Source of the DNA: Burkholderia cepacia
GTDB taxonomy: Bacteria; Pseudomonadota; Gammaproteobacteria; Burkholderiales; Burkholderiaceae
Direction of reading: 5' to 3'
Length of the DNA: 64,000 bases
NCBI RefSeq assembly: GCF_029962485.1
Contig: NZ_CP073638.1
Span: forward strand, 2,728,001 to 2,792,000
Shown one piece after another: positions 1-9,044 of this stretch (position 1 is the stretch's first letter; each line of letters starts with the position of its first letter). Both the position numbers and the translations under genes were made by a program. The notes under the pieces are model-generated. The model had not been told where the DNA came from. It saw only the letters and a program-made list of their open reading frames with translations, and searched no databases.

Positions 1-959
1 AGCGGCAGCATCAGGAACGGGACGATCGCGGCCCATGCGCCGGTAATCAGCAGCACGCGCGTGGTGCCGAAGCGCTGCGCGAGGAACGCGGCCGCGAGCT
101 GCACGACGAACTGCAGCACCGCGACGATCGTCATGCAATGCAGCACCATCGACCGGTCGAGCGACAGGAATTGCGTCGCATAACTGATCATGAAGATGTT
201 GCTGAAATACACGCCGGCGATGCCGTACACGTTCGCACCGATCGCGAGCAGCAGCAGCGGCCAATACTTGAGCGCTTCACGCAACGGTTTTTGCGCGATG
301 TTGCCGCTCTTCTTGACTTCCTCGAACTCGGGCGACTCGGACACGCTCGCGCGGATCACGAAGCCGACGATCAGCAGTACGGAACTGGCGAGGAACGGCA
401 CGCGCCAGCCCCAGCTCATCATGTCGTCCTTCGACAGCGTGCTGATCGCGCCGAACGCGAGCATCGACAGGATCAGGCCGCTTGCGCTGCCAAGCTGCGC
501 GAACGACGCGAAGAACGTGCGCTTGCCTTCGGGCGCATGCTCGCCGGCGAGCAGCACCGCGCCGCCCCATTCACCGCCGACCGCGATACCTTGCAGCACG
601 CGCATCAGCACCAGCAGGATCGGTGCGATCACGCCGGCTTGCGCATGGGTTGGCAGCAGGCCGATCGCGACGGTCGACACGGCCATCAGCATCAGCGTCG
701 CGAGCAGCGAGCGCTTGCGGCCGAAGCGGTCACCGAGATAGCCGAACATCACGCCGCCGAGCGGCCGCGCGAAGAAGCCGACCGCGAACGAGCCGAACGA
801 CGCGAGCAGGCTGATGAAGCGGTTTTCGCCGGGAAAGAACAGCGGCCCGAACACGATGGCGGCGGCGGTCGCGTAGCTATAGAAGTCGTACCACTCGATC
901 GTGGTGCCGACGAACGAAGCGAGCGCCGCCCGCTTCGGTTGCTTGACGGAAGTCCCCAT
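1..959 (-). CDS. MHS-family MFS transporter (3' end outside window)
   Basis: Inner-membrane proton symporter of the metabolite:H+ symporter (MHS/ShiA-KgtP-like) branch of the major facilitator superfamily. The reverse-strand product begins MGTSVKQPKRA and shows the family's first-helix signature GTTIEWYDFY, then the loop signature GYLGDRFGRK, then GGEWGGAVLL. About 319 residues are present; the C-terminal quarter lies beyond position 1. A GAGGAG ribosome binding site precedes the ATG at 957-959. It starts 54 bp after the agmatinase gene on the same strand, so the two are probably one operon and the substrate may be a guanidino compound or its product (inference). The substrate cannot be read from the sequence. 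Confidence 0.9.
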   Translation of the reverse strand, partial: MGTSVKQPKRAALASFVGTTIEWYDFYSYATAAAIVFGPLFFPGENRFISLLASFGSFAVGFFARPLGGVMFGYLGDRFGRKRSLLATLMLMAVSTVAIGLLPTHAQAGVIAPILLVLMRVLQGIAVGGEWGGAVLLAGEHAPEGKRTFFASFAQLGSASGLILSMLAFGAISTLSKDDMMSWGWRVPFLASSVLLIVGFVIRASVSESPEFEEVKKSGNIAQKPLREALKYWPLLLLAIGANVYGIAGVYFSNIFMISYATQFLSLDRSMVLHCMTIVAVLQFVVQLAAAFLAQRFGTTRVLLITGAWAAIVPFLMLP

Positions 960-1013
960 CTTTATGTGTGCTCCTCTGGAATCCTTTGATTTGGAATAGT
1001 GGTGGTGCCGGGA

Positions 1014-1970
1014 TCAGTCGCGGTACGCGACGCCCGGCAGCACGCACAGCAGCTCGTACGCGAGGTTCGCGCCGAGCAGCGCGGTGGTGCCGAACGGGTC
1101 GTACGGCGGCGCGACTTCGACGAGATCGCAGCCGACGATGTTCAACCCCTTCGCGCCGCGGATGATCTCGAGCGCCTGCGGCACCGTGAGGCCCGCGATT
1201 TCCGGCGTGCCGGTGCCCGGTGCGTAGGCCGGGTCGATGCCGTCGATGTCGAAGCTGATGTAGACGGGCGTATCGCCGACGCGTGCGCGCACTTCTTCCA
1301 TCAGAGGCGCAAGCGACTTGTTCCAGCATTCCTCGGCCTGGACGACGCGGAAGCCCTGCTCGCGGCACCAGTCGAAATCCTCGGCCGCGTAGCCGGTGCC
1401 GCGCAGGCCGATCTGCGTGACCTTGTCGCCGTGCAGCAGGCCTTCCTCGACCGCGCGGCGGAACGGCGTGCCGTGCGCGATCTTTTCACCCATCATCGTG
1501 TCGTTCACGTCGGCGTGTGCATCGACGTGGATCAATGCAACCTTGCCGTGCTTGCGGTGGATCGCGCGCAGGATCGGCAGCGCGATCGTATGGTCGCCGC
1601 CGAGCGTGATCGGCTTGCAATCGTGTTCGAGGATCGCGTCGTACGCGGCTTCGATGCGCGCGATCGAATCGTGCAGGTTGTACGGGTTGATCGCGACATC
1701 GCCGATATCGGCGATCTGCAGCGAATCGAAGGGCGCTGCGCGCGTGGCCATGTTGTACGGACGCAGCAGCACGGATTCGGTGCGGATCTGGCGCGGGCCG
1801 AAGCGTGCGCCGGTGCGGTTGGACGTGCCGAGATCGAACGGCACGCCGACGAAACAGGCGTCGAGGCCTTCGGCGCTCGCCACGTGCGGCAGGCGCATCA
1901 TGGTGGCGATGCCGCCGCAGCGCGGCATTTCATTGCCGCCGAGCGGCTGGAAATGGGTGTGGTCGTTCAT
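1014..1970 (-). CDS. speB: agmatinase / guanidinobutyrase (ureohydrolase)
   Basis: Cytosolic Mn-dependent ureohydrolase of 318 aa that releases urea from agmatine or a related guanidino acid. The binuclear metal ligands are all visible: GGDH, then DAHADVND, then SFDIDGIDP. The start MNDHTHFQPLGG is chosen because GGAAGAGA precedes it and because the longer in-frame extension (to 2168) runs over the divergent regulator's promoter. Length and the N-terminal PLGGNEMPRCGGIATMMRLP pattern resemble Pseudomonas guanidinobutyrase GbuA as I remember it, so 4-guanidinobutyrate is as likely a substrate as agmatine. It is followed by an MHS transporter and is divergent from a LysR regulator, the usual arrangement for an inducible guanidino-compound pathway. 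Confidence 0.9.
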   Translation of the reverse strand: MNDHTHFQPLGGNEMPRCGGIATMMRLPHVASAEGLDACFVGVPFDLGTSNRTGARFGPRQIRTESVLLRPYNMATRAAPFDSLQIADIGDVAINPYNLHDSIARIEAAYDAILEHDCKPITLGGDHTIALPILRAIHRKHGKVALIHVDAHADVNDTMMGEKIAHGTPFRRAVEEGLLHGDKVTQIGLRGTGYAAEDFDWCREQGFRVVQAEECWNKSLAPLMEEVRARVGDTPVYISFDIDGIDPAYAPGTGTPEIAGLTVPQALEIIRGAKGLNIVGCDLVEVAPPYDPFGTTALLGANLAYELLCVLPGVAYRD

Positions 1971-2073
1971 GGGCTGTCTCTTCCGATGTGGGGTTGCCGT
2001 ATCATGCGACGCGGCTTGGCGCACAGTTTTACGCGCTCCGCCGGGAAAGAAGAATGCGAAGATATCGACGTAA

Positions 2074-2093
2074 ACATCGATTTTCATCGATGT
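2074..2093. promoter_or_regulatory. palindromic operator candidate between agmatinase and LysR genes
   Basis: Perfect 8-bp inverted repeat ACATCGAT / ATCGATGT around a 4-bp TTTC centre, ending 10 bp before the LysR start codon. It contains the T-N11-A spacing typical of LysR-type regulator boxes. Position in the divergent intergenic region suggests autoregulation and control of the agmatinase operon (inference). Confidence 0.5.
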
Positions 2094-2103
2094 ATGGAAG
2101 GGG

Positions 2104-3021
2104 ATGAACGTGCTGGGGAATCTGTCGACCCTCGATCTGCGGCTGATCCGCGTGTTTCTCGCGGTCACGGACGCGGGCGGTGTATCGGCCGCGCAGGCCG
2201 TGCTGAACGTCGGGCAGTCGACAATCAGCGCGCAACTGTCGTCGCTCGAGACGCGGCTCGGCTACCGGCTCTGCGAGCGCGGCCGCAGCGGCTTCCGGCT
2301 TACGCCGAAGGGCGAACGGTTCCACGCGATGAGCCGCAAGCTGCTCGCGGCGCTCGACGAATTCGGGATGGCCGCGCGGCACATGGACCGCCAGCTGGTC
2401 GGCACGCTGAACATCGGCCTGATCGGCCATACGCCGGTGAGCCAGAACGCGCGGATCGCCGAGGCGATCGCCGCGTTCCGCACGCGCGACGAAGCCGTAC
2501 GTTTCTCGATTTCAGTGCGCGCGCCCGGCGATCTCGAGGAGAAACTGCTGAGCGACGAGATCCAGATCGCGGTTGGCTACTTCTGGCACCGCGTGCCGTC
2601 GCTGCACTACACGCCGCTGTTCATCGAGCGTCAGGTCGCGTATTGCGGCCGCGGCCATCCGCTGTTCGACGGCGCCGGCATGCTGACGCCGGCCGACGTC
2701 GCGGGTTTCGAATGGGCGTGGCGCTCGTATCCGCTACCGGAGGCGCAACTGTCGACGACGCCCGACCGCGTGACCGCGACCGCCGACAACATGGAGGCCG
2801 TCGCGCTGCTGATCTTGTCCGGCCACCATCTCGGCTACCTGCCGCAGCACTTCGCGGCGCCGTACGTCGCGCAGGGATTGCTCGCGCCGCTCAATCCCGA
2901 TGAACTGCGCTACGACGTGACGTTCCACATGGTCGTCGCGCGCAACGGACGCGGGAATCCGCTCGTGGAAGCGTTTCTCGAGGATCTGGAGCGCGCGCAC
3001 CAGTCACCCGACGTCGCATGA
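2104..3021 (+). CDS. LysR-family transcriptional regulator
   Basis: 305 aa LysR-type regulator. The N-terminal winged helix-turn-helix is at about residues 8-65 (LRLIRVFLAVTDAGGVSAAQ, then GQSTISAQLSSLETRLG), followed by a periplasmic-binding-like effector domain. GGAAGGGG lies directly upstream of the ATG, with tight spacing. It is transcribed divergently from the agmatinase/transporter operon with 133 bp between, and probably controls it in response to a guanidino compound (inference). It converges with the Lrp-type gene downstream. Confidence 0.9.
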   Translation: MNVLGNLSTLDLRLIRVFLAVTDAGGVSAAQAVLNVGQSTISAQLSSLETRLGYRLCERGRSGFRLTPKGERFHAMSRKLLAALDEFGMAARHMDRQLVGTLNIGLIGHTPVSQNARIAEAIAAFRTRDEAVRFSISVRAPGDLEEKLLSDEIQIAVGYFWHRVPSLHYTPLFIERQVAYCGRGHPLFDGAGMLTPADVAGFEWAWRSYPLPEAQLSTTPDRVTATADNMEAVALLILSGHHLGYLPQHFAAPYVAQGLLAPLNPDELRYDVTFHMVVARNGRGNPLVEAFLEDLERAHQSPDVA

Positions 3022-3084
3022 GGGCGGCGTTGCCGCCAATGTGAACAAGCGTTACACCGGAGCAGGTCGTCGCCCCGGTGCGTA

Positions 3085-3549
3085 TCACGGCACCGGCAAG
3101 CCCGCGTCGTGCTTCACCTCGCGCAGCGACAGCGCCGATTCGATCGACGTCACACCCGGCAGCATCCGCAGCGAGTCGCGCAGGAACGTGCCGTAGTCGT
3201 CGAGGTCGCGCGCGACCACCTGCAGCAGGTAGTCGGCGGTGCCCGCGACGTTGTGGCACGCGAGGATCCGCTCGATGCCGAGCACTTCCCGTTCGAACCG
3301 GTCGGCGACCTTGCGGTCGTGCGTGGCGAACCGCACGAGCACGAACGCGACGACGCCGAAGCCGAGCGCCTGCCGTGACAGCTGCGCGCGGTAGCGCTCG
3401 ATGTAGCCGTCGCTTTCGAGCCGTTTGAGGCGCCGCGCACAGGGCGTCTCGGACAAGCCGACAGATTCGGCGAGACGCGCGATCGGCAGGCGGCCGTCGC
3501 GCTGCACCGCAGCGAGGATCGCGCGGTCGGTTTTGTCGAGCTCGGTCAT
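3085..3549 (-). CDS. Lrp/AsnC-family transcriptional regulator
   Basis: 154 aa, the usual length for the family. N-terminal helix-turn-helix (LDKTDRAILAAVQRDGRLPI, then ESVGLSETPCARRLKRLE, about residues 4-50) followed by the RAM ligand-binding domain from about residue 65. The gene is divergent from a LysE-type exporter across 134 bp, the classic arrangement in which an Lrp-like protein senses an amino acid and switches on its exporter. Which amino acid is not shown by the sequence. Confidence 0.92.
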   Translation of the reverse strand: MTELDKTDRAILAAVQRDGRLPIARLAESVGLSETPCARRLKRLESDGYIERYRAQLSRQALGFGVVAFVLVRFATHDRKVADRFEREVLGIERILACHNVAGTADYLLQVVARDLDDYGTFLRDSLRMLPGVTSIESALSLREVKHDAGLPVP

Positions 3550-3581
3550 GTTGGCGGAATCCTTGTGTCGATTCCGTGATT

Positions 3582-3607
3582 GTGGCGGATTCCCCTATGG
3601 ATCGCCA
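3582..3607. promoter_or_regulatory. imperfect inverted repeat, possible Lrp-type operator
   Basis: TGGCGGATTCC on the left and GGATCGCCA on the right form an imperfect dyad between the divergent Lrp-type and LysE-type genes. A partial direct copy (TTGGCGGAATCC) lies about 30 bp to the left at 3551-3562, as expected for a protein that binds as multiple dimers. Assignment is inference. Confidence 0.3.
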
Positions 3608-3683
3608 ATTCCGAGCCAAAGATGGCCAATAATCCCTCGTCTTTCAGCGGCAACATATCGTCATTGAAGGACGGGGGCAGACC

Positions 3684-4310
3684 ATGATTTCCACGCATTT
3701 GCTGTTGATTTATCTCGCCGCGCTGGCGGCCATCTATGCGGTGCCGGGGCCTGATATGGCGCTCGTGCTGCAGACCAGCATCGGCCGTGGCGTGCGGCCG
3801 GGCATGGCGGCGGCGGCCGGCCTGTCGCTCGCACGCACCGCGCACGTGACGCTGTCGGCGTGTGGCGTCGCGGCGCTGATCCGCAGCGCGCCGTGGCTGT
3901 ACGAGGTGATCCGCTACGGCGGCGCGCTGTATCTCGCCTATGTCGCGATCCAGGTGTTCCGCTCGCCGGTGTTCGCGCTCGGCGACGGCGACACGGCGGC
4001 GACGGCCGGCGAACTGCGTCAGTCGTTCGTGAAGGGGCTGCTGACGAACCTGCTGAACCCGAAGGCACTGCTGTTCTGCTCGGTGCTGCTGCCGCAGTTC
4101 GTGCGTCCCGAGGCCGGGCCGGTCGTCTGGCAGATGTTCGAGCTGGGCGCGCTGCTGGTCGCGGCCGGCGTGTGCTTCGACCTCGCGTGCGTGTTCGGTG
4201 CGTCGCGCATCGCGGCGTGGATGCGTGCGCATCCGCTCGCGCAGACCGTGCAGCGCTGGACGTTTTCGGCGGCGCTGATCGGTTTCGCGCTGCGCCTGTC
4301 GATGGACTGA
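3684..4310 (+). CDS. LysE/RhtB-family amino acid exporter
   Basis: 208 aa inner-membrane translocator with about six hydrophobic segments. The N-terminus (LIYLAALAAIYAVPGPDMAL) carries the VPGPDM motif of the LysE/RhtB family, followed by GRGVRPGMAAAAGLS, and NLLNPKALLF lies in the middle. Length is typical. Divergent from an Lrp/AsnC regulator, so expression is probably induced by the exported amino acid or derivative. Confidence 0.9.
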   Translation: MISTHLLLIYLAALAAIYAVPGPDMALVLQTSIGRGVRPGMAAAAGLSLARTAHVTLSACGVAALIRSAPWLYEVIRYGGALYLAYVAIQVFRSPVFALGDGDTAATAGELRQSFVKGLLTNLLNPKALLFCSVLLPQFVRPEAGPVVWQMFELGALLVAAGVCFDLACVFGASRIAAWMRAHPLAQTVQRWTFSAALIGFALRLSMD

Positions 4311-4568
4311 ACGGGGTTCTTGCACCGTTGGCGCGTCGGTCGACAGCCGCGCGGCAACGATGCGCCGATCGCCGCAGGCCGTGCGCCATGCCGGCCGTCA
4401 CGCGCATGCCTTGCTGCAGAAGGGCGTGCGCGCAAATCGTCTGACTGTTCTAAACTTCCTTCACCTTCGCGCGATCGCGAACCGACTGACCGAACGGAAC
4501 CGACTTCCGCCGGCTATGTCCGATTTCCTGGCTGTTCCGTGCAACGCGGTACCAAGGAGGGTCTGAAC

Positions 4569-6161
4569 ATGGCAAGGCATCTTCACGCCGACCGTGAACC
4601 CCGAATCGTCGCCGAGTCCAAGTGCCTCGGCCCGTGCGATCCGGCAGAACGCATCCACGTCACGATCATGTTGCGGCGGCAGGAAGAAGGGCAACTTGAT
4701 ACGTTGGTCCACCAGCTCGCCACCGGCGACACACAGGCGAAACCGCTGTCACGCGAAGCATTCGCGCAGCGTTTTTCCGCCAATCCCGACGACATCCGCA
4801 AGACCGAGGACTTCGCGCGTCATCACCAGCTCACGGTCGATCGCGTCGATCCGGTCGAGAGTGTCGTCGTGCTGTCGGGCACGATCAAGCAGTTCGAAGC
4901 CGCATTCGGCGTCACGCTCGAGCGTTTCGAGCATCGGTCGATCGGCCAGTATCGCGGCCGCTCGGGCCCGATCGCGCTACCCGACGATCTCGGCGATGCC
5001 GTCACGGCCGTGCTCGGCCTCGACAGCCGCCCGCAGGCGCGGCCGCATTTCCGGCTGCGTCCGCCGTTCCGGCCCGCGCGTGGCGGCGCGGCGGGCGTCA
5101 CATTCACGCCGGTCCAGCTGGCGTCGCTGTACGGCTTTCCGGCCGGCGACGGCGCCGGCCAATGCATCGCGATCGTCGAACTCGGCGGCGGCTATCGCGC
5201 GGCCGATATCCAGCAGTACTTCCGCGGGCTCGGGATCACGACGCCGCCGACGCTCGTCGACGTGAACGTCGGGACCGGCCGCAACACGCCGACTGGCGAC
5301 CCTAACGGCCCGGACGGCGAAGTCGCGCTCGACATCGAGATCGCCGGTGCGATCGCGCCGGCCGCGAAGATCGCCGTCTACTTCGCATCGAACAGCGACG
5401 CGGGCTTCATCCAGGCCGTCAACGCGGCCGTCAGCGACACGACCAACAAGCCGTCGGTGATCTCGATCAGTTGGGGCGGTGCGGAAGCGACCTGGCAGGC
5501 GCAGTCGGCGCAGGCGTTCAACCGCGTGCTGCAGGCGGCCGCCGCGCAGGGCGTTACCGTGTGCGCGGCGTCCGGCGACAGCGGTTCGGGCGACGGGCTG
5601 CAGGACGGCGCCGATCACGTCGACTTCCCCGCATCGAGCCCGTACGTGCTCGGCTGCGGCGGCACGCAGCTCGACGCGCTGCCGGGGCAGGGCATCCGCA
5701 GCGAGGTCACGTGGAACGACGAGGCTGCTGGCGGTGGCGCGGGCGGCGGCGGTGTCAGCACGCTGTTCGACGTGCCGGCGTGGCAGCAGGGGCTCGCCGT
5801 CACGCTTGCCGACGGCAGCCGCACGCCGCTCGCGAAACGCGGCGTGCCCGACGTGGCCGGCGATGCGTCGCCGCAGACGGGTTACGAGGTATCGGTCGCC
5901 GGCACGGCTACCGTGATGGGCGGCACGAGCGCGGTCGCACCGCTGTGGGCCGCGCTGATCGCACGGATCAATGCGGCGGCCGGCGCATCGGCCGGCTGGA
6001 TCAATCCGGTGCTGTACAAGAATCCGGGCGCACTGCGCGACATCACGAAAGGATCGAACGGCACCTATGCGGCCGCTTCGGGCTGGGATGCGTGCACCGG
6101 CCTCGGCAGCCCGAACGGCACGCAACTCGCCGCGATCCTCGCGCGCAAGCCGTCGAGCTGA
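4569..6161 (+). CDS. S53 family serine peptidase (sedolisin/kumamolisin type)
   Basis: 530 aa acid-acting serine-carboxyl endopeptidase. Residues about 25-150 form the pro-kumamolisin activation domain; the catalytic domain runs from about 175. The sedolisin residues are visible: E251 and D255 in GEVALDIEI, D337 in ASGDSGSGDG, and nucleophile S454 in GGTSAVAPLW. The calcium-site sequence at the C-terminus (DITKGSNGTY, then GWDACTGLG) is intact. The start is set by AAGGAGG at 4554-4560; an upstream extension to 4320 has no such site. No Sec or Tat signal peptide is apparent, which is odd for an enzyme normally active outside the cell. An S10 carboxypeptidase follows 73 bp later, suggesting a shared proteolytic role. 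Confidence 0.93.
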   Translation: MARHLHADREPRIVAESKCLGPCDPAERIHVTIMLRRQEEGQLDTLVHQLATGDTQAKPLSREAFAQRFSANPDDIRKTEDFARHHQLTVDRVDPVESVVVLSGTIKQFEAAFGVTLERFEHRSIGQYRGRSGPIALPDDLGDAVTAVLGLDSRPQARPHFRLRPPFRPARGGAAGVTFTPVQLASLYGFPAGDGAGQCIAIVELGGGYRAADIQQYFRGLGITTPPTLVDVNVGTGRNTPTGDPNGPDGEVALDIEIAGAIAPAAKIAVYFASNSDAGFIQAVNAAVSDTTNKPSVISISWGGAEATWQAQSAQAFNRVLQAAAAQGVTVCAASGDSGSGDGLQDGADHVDFPASSPYVLGCGGTQLDALPGQGIRSEVTWNDEAAGGGAGGGGVSTLFDVPAWQQGLAVTLADGSRTPLAKRGVPDVAGDASPQTGYEVSVAGTATVMGGTSAVAPLWAALIARINAAAGASAGWINPVLYKNPGALRDITKGSNGTYAAASGWDACTGLGSPNGTQLAAILARKPSS

Positions 6162-6234
6162 CGCGCGGGCACACGCCTTTCCGTTCGACGCGGGTGTCCT
6201 GCCCGCGTCTTTTTTCACCTCCAGGAGCAGCACG

Positions 6235-7911
6235 ATGGGCATCGATTCCGCATCTTCCGGCGGCGTGTATCCGCTGCATCACGGCGACCACAATTCACAC
6301 GGCGTGCCGCCGACCATCAACCCGGTCGCGCTGAGCCACGGCCGCGACCAGCCGTTCTTCGACCCGGTCGCGTACGGCAACGGCCCCGACGACTCGGTGA
6401 CCGATACGACCGAGGCGGCCGCGATCACGCATCACACGATCCTGATCGACGACAAGCGCATCGCGTACACGGCGACGGCCGGCCACCTCGTGACGGTCGA
6501 CCCGAGCAGTTCGCAGCCGGCCGCGAAGATCTTCTATGTCGCTTTCACGGCCGACGGCGCGACCGAGGAAACGCGCCCGGTGACGTTCTTCTATAACGGC
6601 GGGCCCGGCTCGTCGTCGGTATTCGTGCTGTTGGGCTCGTTCGCGCCGAAGCGCATCAAGACGTCGATGCCGGGTTTCACGCCGCCCGCGCCGTACCAGA
6701 TGGAAGACAACCCGGACAGCATGATCGACCACAGCGATCTCGTGTTCATCAACCCCGTGGGCACCGGTTATTCGGCGGCCGTCGCGCCGAACAAGAACCG
6801 CAACTTCTGGGGCGTCGACCAGGATGCGGATTCGCTGAAGCAGTTCATCAAGCGCTACCTGACGAAGAACAACCGCTGGAACTCGCCGAAATACCTGTTC
6901 GGCGAATCGTACGGCACCGCGCGCAGCTGCGTGCTCGCGTACAAGCTGCACGAGGACGGTGTCGACCTGAACGGGGTCACGCTGCAATCGTCGATCCTCG
7001 ATTACCGGCAGGCCGGCAACCCGGTCGGTGCGTTGCCGACCGCCGCGGCCGACGCGTGGTATCACAAGAAGCTCGGCATCACGCCGGCGCCGACCGATCT
7101 CGGCGCATTCGTCGAGGAAGTCGCGCAGTTCTCGCGCACCGATTACCTGAACGCGCTGCGCACGGTGCCGCATGCGGACCCGGCCGCCGTGCAGAAACTG
7201 TCGCAATACACGGGCATCGACACGGCGACGCTGCAATCGTGGAGTCTCAACATCGCGGGTTACGACACGCGCGGCAATTCGCTGTTCCTGACGACGCTGC
7301 TGCATGCGCAAGGGCTCGCGCTCGGCTCGTACGACGGCCGCGTGACCGGGATCTCGTCGGGCATCGCCGGCAAGATCGACCCGAACTCGGGCGGCAACGA
7401 TCCGACGATGACGGCCGTGACGGGCGTCTATACGGCGATGTGGAACAGCTACCTGAACGAGCAGCTGAAGTTCACGTCGAACTCCGCGTTCACCGACCTG
7501 AACGACCAGGCGTTCCAGAACTGGGATTTCAGCCACATCGACCCGACTGGCGCGCAGCAGGGCATCGATGCGCAGGGGAACGTGATTCTCTACACGGCCG
7601 GCGATCTCGCGGCGGTGATGGCGTTGAACGTCGATCTGAAGGTGTTGTCGGCGAACGGTTTCTACGATTTCGTCACGCCGTTCTACCAGACCGTGATCGA
7701 CCTGCAGCAGATGCCGCTCGAGGATCAGCAGGTGCGGCAGAACCTGTCCGCGCGCTTCTATCCGTCGGGGCACATGGTGTATCTCGACGGCGGCTCGCGC
7801 ACCGCGCTCAAGCGCGATCTCGCGACGATGTACGACGCGACGGTCAGCAATACGGGTGCGCGGATGCGGATTCGCGCGCTGCAGGCGAAGAAGACGGGCG
7901 GGCACGCATAG
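6235..7911 (+). CDS. S10 family serine carboxypeptidase-like peptidase
   Basis: 558 aa protein of the serine carboxypeptidase (S10, alpha/beta-hydrolase fold) family. The oxyanion-region motif NGGPGSSSVF is at about 121-130, nucleophile S225 sits in FGESYGTAR, the acid D478 in NGFYDFVTPF and the base H513 in YPSGHMVY, so the triad is complete. GGAG precedes the ATG at 6235. No signal peptide is visible. It lies directly after the S53 peptidase on the same strand; exo- and endopeptidase may work together on peptides (inference). Confidence 0.92.
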   Translation: MGIDSASSGGVYPLHHGDHNSHGVPPTINPVALSHGRDQPFFDPVAYGNGPDDSVTDTTEAAAITHHTILIDDKRIAYTATAGHLVTVDPSSSQPAAKIFYVAFTADGATEETRPVTFFYNGGPGSSSVFVLLGSFAPKRIKTSMPGFTPPAPYQMEDNPDSMIDHSDLVFINPVGTGYSAAVAPNKNRNFWGVDQDADSLKQFIKRYLTKNNRWNSPKYLFGESYGTARSCVLAYKLHEDGVDLNGVTLQSSILDYRQAGNPVGALPTAAADAWYHKKLGITPAPTDLGAFVEEVAQFSRTDYLNALRTVPHADPAAVQKLSQYTGIDTATLQSWSLNIAGYDTRGNSLFLTTLLHAQGLALGSYDGRVTGISSGIAGKIDPNSGGNDPTMTAVTGVYTAMWNSYLNEQLKFTSNSAFTDLNDQAFQNWDFSHIDPTGAQQGIDAQGNVILYTAGDLAAVMALNVDLKVLSANGFYDFVTPFYQTVIDLQQMPLEDQQVRQNLSARFYPSGHMVYLDGGSRTALKRDLATMYDATVSNTGARMRIRALQAKKTGGHA

Positions 7912-7976
7912 CGGTGCCGGTCGATGATGTGCCGCGCGCAGCCTTTGCGGCTCGCGCGGCAGCGTCCGGGCCCGGG

Positions 7977-7999
7977 TGGCCGGCTTACGCGGCCGGCCA
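7977..7999. terminator. GC-rich hairpin between converging S10 peptidase and nadE
   Basis: TGGCCGG and CCGGCCA form a 7-bp stem around a 9-bp loop, overlapping the nadE stop codon. There is no T-tract, so it is only a possible terminator for the converging genes. Confidence 0.3.
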
Positions 8000-8833
8000 G
8001 TCGAACATCGTGTACGGCAGCGCGCGCTTGTGGCGCGAACCTTCGTGGAAGCGCAGCACGGTATCGTACACGTGGTCGCTGACCGCCTTGCCTTCGAGGA
8101 AATCGTCGATCTCGTCGTAGCTCACGCCGTATGCGTGCTCGTCGGGGCGCAGCGGGCGCAGTTCCTCGAGGTCGGCCGTCGGCACCTTCATCACGATCAG
8201 CTCCTCGCCGCCGAGCGCACGCGCGACCGCGCGTACGCGGCGCTTGTTCAGGCCCGCGAGCGGCAGGATGTCCGCGCCGCCGTCGCCGAACTTCGTGAAG
8301 AAACCCATCAGCGATTCGGCGGCGTGATCGGTGCCGATCACGATGCCGCGCTGCGCGCCGGCCACCGCGTACTGCGCGATCATGCGCTCGCGCGCCTTGA
8401 TGTTGCCGTGCACGAAATCCTGCTGCGCGGGTGTTTCGAATACGTGGCCGGCTGCGGCCAGCGAGCCGAGCATCGCATCGGCGGCCGGCTTCACGTCGAC
8501 CGTCAGCACCTCGTCCGCGCGGACGAACGCGAGCGCGCGCTGCGCATCGGCTTCGTCGTTCTGCACGCCGTTCGGCAAGCGCATGGCGATGAAGCGCGCA
8601 TCGTAGCCGTCGGCGCGCAGGCGCTCGACCGACAGTTGCGCGAGCCGGCCGGCCGTCGACGAATCGACGCCGCCGCTGATGCCGAGCACGTAGGTCCGCA
8701 GGCCGGTTGAACGAAGGTACTGCGCGAGGAACTCGACGCGGCGGGCGATCTCGGCCTCGGCGTCGAAGTGCGGGGCGACGTTCAGTTCGGCAATGATCGC
8801 GCGTTGGCGGCTGGCGTAATCGGCGGATGTCAT
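7985..8833 (-). CDS. nadE: NH3-dependent NAD+ synthetase
   Basis: 282 aa cytosolic enzyme that amidates deamido-NAD+ to NAD+ using ATP and ammonia. The PP-loop ATP-binding motif LGISGGVDSSTAGRLAQ is at about residues 49-65, followed by RLPNGVQNDEADAQ, the GTDHAAESLMGFFTKFGDGG block and the C-terminal SRHKRALPYTMFDWP. Length matches the short ammonia-dependent form; there is no glutaminase domain. The start MTSADYASRQ was chosen because the upstream in-frame extension is composition-biased and lies in an intergenic region. Confidence 0.95.
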   Translation of the reverse strand: MTSADYASRQRAIIAELNVAPHFDAEAEIARRVEFLAQYLRSTGLRTYVLGISGGVDSSTAGRLAQLSVERLRADGYDARFIAMRLPNGVQNDEADAQRALAFVRADEVLTVDVKPAADAMLGSLAAAGHVFETPAQQDFVHGNIKARERMIAQYAVAGAQRGIVIGTDHAAESLMGFFTKFGDGGADILPLAGLNKRRVRAVARALGGEELIVMKVPTADLEELRPLRPDEHAYGVSYDEIDDFLEGKAVSDHVYDTVLRFHEGSRHKRALPYTMFDWPAA

Positions 8834-9044
8834 GAAGGAAGTTCCGGAACGAAATGCAAGGCGCCCATCATAAGCGCAATCGCGGCGCGCCGCCGCGCCG
8901 GGCGTGCGTTCCGGCGATTTCGCGTTGCTTCGGCGAGACGCGCTGCATCGCCGTGGTGCACGGTGCGCCGGGCGGGTGCAGGATGCCTCGCGACGGGCAT
9001 CCGTGCGCAGGGTGTCGATGCGAACGAAGACCCGATGACCGCCG

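Noticed and set aside
999..2903. A 634-codon forward frame across agmatinase and LysR
   Set aside because: Lies opposite agmatinase and out of frame with LysR; Arg-rich shadow composition.
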